A stretch of 64,000 nucleotides of DNA, from NCBI RefSeq assembly GCF_036825535.1, contig NZ_CP098812.1:3534001-3598000 (forward strand). Reading direction: 5' to 3'. The notes under the pieces were generated by a model. The model worked only from the letters and a program-made list of their open reading frames with translations, made no database searches and had not been told where the DNA came from. The stretch is from Parasalinivibrio latis (GTDB lineage Bacteria; Pseudomonadota; Gammaproteobacteria; Enterobacterales; Vibrionaceae). The translations under genes and the position numbers were made by a program. Shown in pieces: positions 25,500 through 31,022 of this stretch (the first letter of the stretch is position 1; each line of letters begins with the position of its first letter).

Positions 25500-26003
25500 T
25501 TAAATCTCAGCCAATAGCTTTTCTTTCTTTTCTTGGAACTCGCTTTCGCTCAGTACACCGGCCTCTTTCAATTCAGCAAGCTTTTTAATCTTATCGAAAG
25601 CATCATCGCTGGCATTAGGCTGATTGATTGCCGGAATTTTTGCATCAGCTTGGCGACCTGCTTCGATAGCGTCAATCAAGGCATGTTCTTGCTCTTTGTC
25701 TGCAAAAGTTTTAAATGTCAAATCATCATGACTGGCATGTAAACGCAAAGTTCGAAGGCCAAGTGTCGACTGCCGCTCAATTGATGTAATTGATTTTAGA
25801 GGAATGGTTTCAAGAACCTCACCAAGAATACCCTTTCGGTAAAATACAACTCTGCTCTCAGTGACAAGCAAAGAACCATTGTGTTGGGTATCTTTGCCTT
25901 TGCCCATCATTTCACCGATGTAACCATCTGCCCATGCAAGAACAGTTTCACCACTCTGAAGGTGGCGTTCTTTAAACTTGATTACATGTTTAGAATCTTT
26001 CAT
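25500..26003 (-). CDS. PH-like domain plus SHOCT domain protein (cargo)
   Basis: A 167-residue protein. The N-terminal part (about residues 15-110) looks like a bacterial PH-like domain: GSLLVTESRVVFYRKGILGEVLETIPLKSITSIERQS then LTFKTFADKEQEHALIDAIEAG. A linker leads to a C-terminal SHOCT motif, IKKLAELKEAGVLSESEFQEKKEKLL, a short helical module usually for oligomerisation or tethering. There is no membrane segment or signal peptide. Cotranscribed with cI, it should be made in the lysogen. Function is unknown; superinfection exclusion or defence is one possibility. The domain call is by pattern only. Confidence 0.8.
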   Translation of the reverse strand: MKDSKHVIKFKERHLQSGETVLAWADGYIGEMMGKGKDTQHNGSLLVTESRVVFYRKGILGEVLETIPLKSITSIERQSTLGLRTLRLHASHDDLTFKTFADKEQEHALIDAIEAGRQADAKIPAINQPNASDDAFDKIKKLAELKEAGVLSESEFQEKKEKLLAEI

Positions 26004-26046
26004 TAGCGCAACTCCATGTTGTTTTTCTTGGGTAAATTATTAATTT

Positions 26047-26550
26047 TTAATCAGGCACTTCGCCTGTTTCAGTAAATGCGATGAACTGTTGTTCATCCAA
26101 AATCAAAACTCCCTGACTTCTGGCCTTTTCCAGTTTTTTAGGGCCTGCGTTGTAGCCATAACAGAGGATGTTTAAATGTTTGGTGACTTCACTACGCACG
26201 ACCATATCAACTGATTTCGCCAATTCGATTAACCGGGCTTTGTCATCTTTCTTGAAGCCAGTGAAATGCACATCAAAAGTATCGACTGGTTTAGGCTTGG
26301 GGCGGTTAAAATCTTTATTGGCGGGAGAGTTAAGGAACTCTATGAGAGCAATCTCGGTTTCAGCTAAAGATTCCAGCGAATCCAGCATCTCAATAATGCA
26401 GTCTTTGCGGTAAGTTCGAAAGCTGGTGTCGCCGTCGAACGTAGCCATACCCTGAAAGTGATCTTCTGTCTCAGACCAATTAGAGAGTTTCACCGCAGAC
26501 AGATTCATTCGCTGGGAAAGATAAACAAAGTACAAATCCGTTTGGCTCAT
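26047..26550 (-). CDS. BRCT-domain protein (cargo)
   Basis: A 167-residue protein not typical of this phage group. The C-terminal part (about residues 90-160) reads as a BRCT domain: FDVHFTGFKKDDKARLIELA, a VTKHLNILCYGYNAGPKKLEKAR segment and GVLILDEQQFIAF. These match the fold's GxF start, the TxLV-like strand, the K-x2-KA helix and the final E-x2-F. The N-terminal part has FRTYRKDCIIEMLDS, which recalls the core of WYL-like modules. It is 6 bases after cI, behind AAGGA, so it is expressed with the repressor. BRCT modules bind DNA ends or phosphopeptides; its job here is unknown. Confidence 0.78.
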   Translation of the reverse strand: MSQTDLYFVYLSQRMNLSAVKLSNWSETEDHFQGMATFDGDTSFRTYRKDCIIEMLDSLESLAETEIALIEFLNSPANKDFNRPKPKPVDTFDVHFTGFKKDDKARLIELAKSVDMVVRSEVTKHLNILCYGYNAGPKKLEKARSQGVLILDEQQFIAFTETGEVPD

Positions 26551-26556
26551 TTTCTG

Positions 26557-27159
26557 TTAATCCTTGCTAATAGTGGCAACAACCCGCCCAATAACTTCAA
26601 TATCACCTTCGGCCACTTCAACCAGCGAACCATCAAAATCAACTGATAGCTTTTTGCCCGGAATGCGTCGAATCCTGTTAATGGAAAATACACCGTCAAC
26701 ATCAATCAGGTAGTCGCCGGACATTGGCGCTGTGTCTGATATATTTATCAAATAGCTGTTTTTGTCTGTTAGGAGTGCCAGGCAGTTTTCACGGTTTAGC
26801 GATTCAGCAAGAAAAACCTTATCTAATACAACTGGTTCAATATCAATAAGCGCACCGGCTTCTAATCGCTTTGCGTTCAGAATTTCAGAGAATGATTGCG
26901 ATGATCCCGGCACACCCGGTTCACCTTTACCCAGTGCCAGATATTCCAGACTTATACCTTTAGCCAGGCATGTGCGAATAATGAGTTCGTATGGAGTCAG
27001 GTCTCGTTGTTTCCATGTGCCGATAGTTGGCGCTGGGACACCTGTCCAATCTGCTAACTGATAGTCATGGTCAACTTCATAAACCTTCTTCAGTAAATCG
27101 ACCAATTCTTTCCCGCTCAGATACTCAAATGCAGGTACTTTTGCCACTAACCGCCCCAT
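26557..27159 (-). CDS. cI: CI-type phage repressor
   Basis: About 200 residues. The N-terminal helix-turn-helix (VPAFEYLSGKELVDLLKKVYEVDHDYQLADWTGVPAPTIGTWKQRDLTPYELIIRTC) is of the phage CI-repressor type found in coliphage 186 and HP1. The C-terminal part (SAPMSGDYLIDVDGVFSINRIRRI-like) matches the S24/CI oligomerisation domain. I prefer ATG 27159 because GGAG is 7 bases upstream; the ATG at 27165 is too close. It should hold the early promoter silent and heads a leftward operon with both cargo genes and int. Confidence 0.9.
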   Translation of the reverse strand: MGRLVAKVPAFEYLSGKELVDLLKKVYEVDHDYQLADWTGVPAPTIGTWKQRDLTPYELIIRTCLAKGISLEYLALGKGEPGVPGSSQSFSEILNAKRLEAGALIDIEPVVLDKVFLAESLNRENCLALLTDKNSYLINISDTAPMSGDYLIDVDGVFSINRIRRIPGKKLSVDFDGSLVEVAEGDIEVIGRVVATISKD

Positions 27160-27192
27160 ATCCATTCTCCCAACTCTTTAGCATCAACATGA

Positions 27193-27208
27193 TGTGACGC
27201 GAATCACA
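27193..27208. promoter_or_regulatory. Consensus CRP site in the lysogeny switch
   Basis: TGTGACGCGAATCACA has both TGTGA and TCACA half-sites of cAMP-CRP with the correct 6-base spacer. It lies in the cI-cox gap, 34 bases upstream of the cI start region. Its centre is about 92 bases before the inferred start point of the rightward early promoter, a class I position. The site is seen directly; function is inferred. Confidence 0.7.
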
Positions 27209-27212
27209 AAAA

Positions 27213-27307
27213 CAACTCATTTGAATTGATTAAGAAACTCTTTTGCATTTTTAAGGTTGACCAATATTCAAATGACGATCTAACATCAACTCAAATGCAT
27301 TGATGAA
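27213..27307 (+). promoter_or_regulatory. Early promoter and candidate CI operators
   Basis: A -35 TTGACC (27257-27262) and -10 TAACAT (27281-27286), 18 bases apart, face cox. Two 21-base direct repeats sharing 17 positions, both starting CAACTCA, lie at 27213-27233 and 27287-27307. The second abuts the -10 where the transcript would start. They are 74 bases apart, seven helical turns, fitting cooperative CI binding. A weaker TTCAAATGACGAT match lies between them. Confidence 0.65.
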
Positions 27308-27367
27308 CATGCATTAGCACGAAATAGACCGCAAATAAACGCAAAAACAACCAGTAAGGATAACACC

Positions 27368-27568
27368 ATGAGTTCATTTGCAATAGCACCTCCAGCGCCC
27401 TACGTGACCAAAAAACGCTTCGCAGAGATGACTGGGCAGAGTGCTCGCACCATTGATGACCTTATTGCCCGGGGTGAGCTGCCAATCCTCAACAAACGCA
27501 CTAGAAACTCTACTGTGCTTATCAACCTCGTTGCCCTCTACAAGCGCAGCTTGGAGCAAGCCGCATGA
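27368..27568 (+). CDS. cox: Cox-like excisionase/regulator
   Basis: A 66-residue protein with a small winged-helix DNA-binding core: APYVTKKRFAEMTGQSARTIDDLIARGELPILNKRTRNSTVLINLVALYKRSLEQ. This fits the P2 Cox family, which directs excision and represses the lysogeny promoter. AAGGA lies 8 bases before ATG 27368. It is the first rightward gene facing cI, the standard position, and its stop overlaps the start of the next small gene. Confidence 0.88.
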   Translation: MSSFAIAPPAPYVTKKRFAEMTGQSARTIDDLIARGELPILNKRTRNSTVLINLVALYKRSLEQAA

Positions 27569-27738
27569 TTCGGCTTATCCCTACCAAATCAAACCCCGTG
27601 CCTGTTTGCCAACAAGGGCGACTGCACGGGGTGAACCCGCCACGCAAGCAGCATCCTGAAACTTGCCCCCTGTGGTTAAAGTTAGTCGCGATTGCTGCAA
27701 TTGCGTATCCGTATGTTGCATTTGAGTGTCTGTCATGA
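27565..27738 (+). CDS. Nested 57-residue protein between cox and cII
   Basis: A small open frame linking its neighbours by ATGA overlaps: its ATG (27565) overlaps the cox stop, and its TGA (27736) overlaps the cII ATG. The protein begins MIRLIPTKSNPVPVCQQG and ends in a hydrophobic stretch, WLKLVAIAAIAYPYVAF, with four cysteines in all. The double overlap argues that it is translated, perhaps mainly to couple cII translation. No family recognised. Confidence 0.55.
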   Translation: MIRLIPTKSNPVPVCQQGRLHGVNPPRKQHPETCPLWLKLVAIAAIAYPYVAFECLS

Positions 27739-28274
27739 ACAAAAAACCCTCAATGTGCGAATTACGCGAACGCACACAATATGCTTTTGACGACTCATGC
27801 GTTGCATTTGCGAATCGCCACAATCTTGAAGATGTTGCGAAGCAAGTTGCAATGAAGCCGAACATGCTCCGCAACAAGATGAACCCAAACATGCAGCACC
27901 AATTGACCGTGCGCGACATGCTGGCCATCACCGAAGCAACCGGCGACGACGGGTTAGTCAGAGGCATTTTTTGTGCGCTCGACATGGTAGCGGCCAAAGT
28001 GCCGGCTAACGGTGGCGGCAAGTCTCTGGTAGAACATGCGCTGGTCAATGCCGCCCATGCGGGTGACCTTTCCCGCCATGCCATTGAGCTGGTCGGGCAT
28101 TCCACGTTGCCCCGCACCAAGCGCCAAAAGCTTAAAGAGTCATGCCACAGCGCACTCGCCAACATGGTTTTACTGGTCAACGAACTGGAAAACCGCACCG
28201 CTTCAACTAACCCATTTATCGGGATGGCCACGGATATGGTGGCGAATGGTTTCCCGATGCCGGGTATTGCATAG
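27735..28274 (+). CDS. CII-type phage regulatory protein
   Basis: A 179-residue protein of the P2-like CII/CP76 regulator family. Helical segments include HNLEDVAKQVAMKPNMLRNKMNP, a helix-turn-helix-like element, then QLTVRDMLAITEATGDD, and a C-terminal GMATDMVANGFPMPGIA. In phage 186, CII activates lysogeny at the establishment promoter. I chose ATG 27735, which overlaps the upstream stop; a GTG at 27726 is in frame but lacks a ribosome site. Confidence 0.82.
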   Translation: MNKKPSMCELRERTQYAFDDSCVAFANRHNLEDVAKQVAMKPNMLRNKMNPNMQHQLTVRDMLAITEATGDDGLVRGIFCALDMVAAKVPANGGGKSLVEHALVNAAHAGDLSRHAIELVGHSTLPRTKRQKLKESCHSALANMVLLVNELENRTASTNPFIGMATDMVANGFPMPGIA

Positions 28275-28283
28275 GGAATGATC

Positions 28284-28700
28284 ATGTCAGTTGCAGAAAA
28301 GCTCATAGAAGCCAAACCCGAAGAAAGGCCGCAAACCGCCGATGTTCGCCCGTTCTTCCGCAGCCAGCCACGCAGCACAAAAGAGGTTCAGCAGCTTGTT
28401 GCCTCTGCGCCAGTTCGCTCAATTTCGGAAAGCATTGCCGCTGCGAAAGCCATGTTTTCGCCGGAGTACACCCGAAACAAAATCCGCCTTGCCTATGCCA
28501 GCCTGGGCGAAGAACAGCGCCGGATGATTTGTTTTTGCTCCGGCCTGCAACAGCGCCACATCAGCATGGCGTTTGATGAGTTCAGTGAAGAAGAAGCTCA
28601 GGCCATTGGCCTTGGCCTCAAAAAGATGGCGGATGTTGTTCGCCGTTTTGAAAACGTGGCAGGCCCGGTTCACCGCCTGACACCCGCAGAGTTTCGTTAG
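28284..28700 (+). CDS. Hypothetical phage early protein
   Basis: A 138-residue protein I do not recognise. It is charged, with a proline-rich N-terminal third and a helical C-terminal half (LGEEQRRMICFCSGLQQRHISMAFDEFSEEEAQAIGLGLKKMADVVRRFENV). There is no membrane segment. ATG 28284 has AGGGA 6 bases upstream; ATG 28278 is too close to that site. It follows cII by 9 bases and is followed by a terminator, so it may close a first early transcript segment. Confidence 0.6.
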   Translation: MSVAEKLIEAKPEERPQTADVRPFFRSQPRSTKEVQQLVASAPVRSISESIAAAKAMFSPEYTRNKIRLAYASLGEEQRRMICFCSGLQQRHISMAFDEFSEEEAQAIGLGLKKMADVVRRFENVAGPVHRLTPAEFR

Positions 28701-28716
28701 ACAGCAAGCGAGCGTT

Positions 28717-28738
28717 GCCCACTTCGGTGGGCTTTTTT
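28717..28738 (+). terminator. Terminator inside the early region
   Basis: GCCCAC-TTCG-GTGGGC, a very stable UUCG-loop hairpin, is followed by six Ts. It separates the cox-cII segment from the replication segment, which suggests either read-through control or a separate downstream promoter. Confidence 0.85.
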
Positions 28739-28771
28739 CGTCGCTAAATTCTGGGTTGGGAGACCTTAAAA

Positions 28772-29083
28772 ATGGAAACAATCACTCTTACCGAGCAAAT
28801 GCGCCTAGCGCCCACTGCTCAACAAGTCGCACTCAGCATCATGGCTCTGGCAATGGAAAGTGCCGATGTGCTGAACATTCACGTCAGCTACAGCCCTCAC
28901 GTTGCTGGAATTTCTGTGGCTGTGTATCCAACGAACACAGATTACATCGCAGGAGAAATGAATAGACTGTTTAACGTCTACTGGCATGAATGCTCCGACA
29001 CACTCGACGACCTCAAAGCCATTGAAGACAAGCTGATTGAGCTGGTTGCCGAAGCCCGTGATAAGGCGGAGGTGGTGGCATGA
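28772..29083 (+). CDS. Hypothetical phage protein
   Basis: A 103-residue acidic protein, family not recognised. It has LNIHVSYSPHVAGISVAVYPTNTDYIAG, a likely beta-rich middle, and a helical end LDDLKAIEDKLIELVAEARDKAEVVA. GGGAG lies about 10 bases upstream of the ATG. Its stop overlaps the next start (ATGA), beginning a run of tightly coupled genes through the methyltransferase. Confidence 0.6.
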   Translation: METITLTEQMRLAPTAQQVALSIMALAMESADVLNIHVSYSPHVAGISVAVYPTNTDYIAGEMNRLFNVYWHECSDTLDDLKAIEDKLIELVAEARDKAEVVA

Positions 29084-29259
29084 AACGAGAAACCATTCAA
29101 AACCTCATTGGCCATTTGAGTTCAGCGGCTTGCTGCATTGAGTGCATGATTCCTGATGAGCCAGACGGTATCGACTACACCGCATCAAGACAGCAGATCA
29201 AATACTGCCGCCAAGCTATTGCGGAAGCACAGCGTGAGTTGGCGGAGGAAGATGCATGA
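29080..29259 (+). CDS. Hypothetical 59-residue phage protein
   Basis: A small open frame with ATGA overlaps at both ends: with the 28772 gene and with the methyltransferase start at 29256. The protein is soluble and helical, starting MKRETIQNLIGHLSSAACC and ending REL-AEEDA, with five cysteines. The perfect nesting supports translation. No family recognised. Confidence 0.6.
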   Translation: MKRETIQNLIGHLSSAACCIECMIPDEPDGIDYTASRQQIKYCRQAIAEAQRELAEEDA

Positions 29260-30797
29260 TCAAGGCAAACGAACTGGTAGTGGATAATTTCGCAGGTGGC
29301 GGCGGTGCCAGCACTGGTATGGAGTTGGGATTAAACCGTCACGTTGATATTGCGATTAACCATGATCCCGAAGCTATCGCCATGCACAAGGTTAACCACC
29401 CGGAAACCCGACATTATTGTGAGAGTGTATGGGATGTAGACCCAGTGGAAGCGTGCAATGGTCGCCCGGTAGGTTTGGCTTGGTTCTCCCCTGACTGTAA
29501 ACACTTCTCGAAAGCAAAGGGCAATCGACCGGTATCAAAAAACATTCGTGGTTTGGCGTGGGTTGCCGTTCGATGGGCTGCTCTCGTTCCGGTTCGCGTA
29601 TTTATGCTGGAAAACGTAGAAGAGTTTATGACATGGGGTCCGTTGCAAGAATACGCACCAGGTAAATTCCGCCCAATCAAAGAGCGAAAAGGTGAAACCT
29701 TCGAAGCCTTTATCAAATGCCTGACTTCCGGTCTTGAAATCGGTCACCCTGCATGGGATGAAATCCGCAATTCACTGGGTGATGATTTTCCGTATGAGAA
29801 ACTTGAAAAGGGGTTGGGATACCACATTGAATACCGCGTTCTGTCTGCATGTGATTTTGGCGTGCCGACTACACGCAAACGTTTTTTCCTTGTCGGTCGA
29901 AATGACAGCCAACCTATCCAGTGGCCTGCACCTACTCACGGTGACGGGTTGCAACCCTATCGCACAGCAGCAGACATAATTGATTGGAGTATCCCGGTTA
30001 AATCTATTTTTGGCCGTAAAAAGCCTTTGGTAGAGAACACATTAAAGCGTATCGCTAAAGGGCTGGAAAAATTTGTTCTCAATTCAGACAAGCCTTTCGT
30101 TGTTCCTGAACATGCTGCAATTCCTTTTATTACCGAGCACGCCAACGCCAGCAGCCAACGTAACATGGCAGCAAACGAACCATTGCGCACCATTTGTGCC
30201 CAAGTTAAAGGTGGTCATTTTGCCTTAGTGTCAGCTCAGCTTGAGAAAGCCAACGTTTCAGACAACCCGCAGTCATGGGAACAATGGCATGCCGCCACCA
30301 AAGAATTTGGAGGGGCTCGCGAAGAATACGATCCCATCTATGGAAAGGGCGATGACATCCTTCAAACGAGTCACATGATCAAATTGCGCGGCACCAACAT
30401 CGGGCACGGAACTAACGAGCCTCTTCATACCGTTTCGGCTGGCGGATTGCACCTCGGTGAAGTTCGAGCATTTTTGCTCAAGTACTACGGCACCAGTCAT
30501 GCAGAAGCCTGCAACACTCCACTTGCTACTGTTACAACCCAAGATCGGTTTGCTCTGGTAACGGTTCACGGAGAGCAATATCAGATTATTGATATCGGCA
30601 TGAGAATGTTGGAGCCGCATGAACTTTACGCTGCTCATGATTTCCCCCCTACGTACAAAATCAGCCATGACGAGAACGGTAAAAAGTTAGCAAAACGCTC
30701 TCAGGTCGCCCGCGTAGGAAACTCGGTTCCACCAACAATGGCCCGTGTTCTAACCAGTGCAAACTTTAGTGAAGCAGAAATGGAGGCAGCAGCATGA
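29256..30797 (+). CDS. Phage DNA (cytosine-5) methyltransferase
   Basis: A 513-residue enzyme. Motif I is DNFAGGGGASTGMELG (residues 10-25). The motif IV position reads WFSPDCKHFS with the likely catalytic Cys81, instead of the usual Pro-Cys-Gln. Motif VI is MLENVEEF (ENV 119-121), motif VIII is DFGVPTTRKRFFLVGRND, and motif X is ARVGNSVPPTMARVL. A long region between VIII and X should hold the target-recognition domain. It probably protects phage DNA from host restriction; the target site is not predictable. It is translationally coupled to its neighbours. Confidence 0.88.
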   Translation: MIKANELVVDNFAGGGGASTGMELGLNRHVDIAINHDPEAIAMHKVNHPETRHYCESVWDVDPVEACNGRPVGLAWFSPDCKHFSKAKGNRPVSKNIRGLAWVAVRWAALVPVRVFMLENVEEFMTWGPLQEYAPGKFRPIKERKGETFEAFIKCLTSGLEIGHPAWDEIRNSLGDDFPYEKLEKGLGYHIEYRVLSACDFGVPTTRKRFFLVGRNDSQPIQWPAPTHGDGLQPYRTAADIIDWSIPVKSIFGRKKPLVENTLKRIAKGLEKFVLNSDKPFVVPEHAAIPFITEHANASSQRNMAANEPLRTICAQVKGGHFALVSAQLEKANVSDNPQSWEQWHAATKEFGGAREEYDPIYGKGDDILQTSHMIKLRGTNIGHGTNEPLHTVSAGGLHLGEVRAFLLKYYGTSHAEACNTPLATVTTQDRFALVTVHGEQYQIIDIGMRMLEPHELYAAHDFPPTYKISHDENGKKLAKRSQVARVGNSVPPTMARVLTSANFSEAEMEAAA

Positions 30798-31021
30798 ACC
30801 AGCCTTGGTTTGCTGTCTTCCTTGGCGAAGACCAAAAGCCGCTCCGTGCAGAGAGCGGTGAGCCGTATTCCCTGATGATTGCCGAAGACGTGGCCGACGA
30901 AACCACTGTGGTTTCAGATGCCGCCGTTTTTATTGGCGCTGACCGTGTGCAAGGCAACGTAATCACCCGAGGTGAACAGTCTTTCATGCTGGTACCGGCT
31001 CAAGAGCTTGCGGCACTCTGA
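30794..31021 (+). CDS. Hypothetical small phage protein
   Basis: A 75-residue acidic protein starting MNQPWFAVFLGEDQKPLRAESGE and ending MLVPAQELAAL. It has no recognised family, membrane segment or motif. Its start overlaps the methyltransferase stop (ATGA) and its stop lies 1 base before the gpA start, so it belongs to the coupled early operon. Confidence 0.6.
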   Translation: MNQPWFAVFLGEDQKPLRAESGEPYSLMIAEDVADETTVVSDAAVFIGADRVQGNVITRGEQSFMLVPAQELAAL

Positions 31022-31022
31022 C

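Noticed and set aside
27581..28378. Minus-strand 265-codon open frame opposite cII.
   Set aside because: Shadow frame; it overlaps cII and the nested micro-gene on the other strand, and has no ribosome site.
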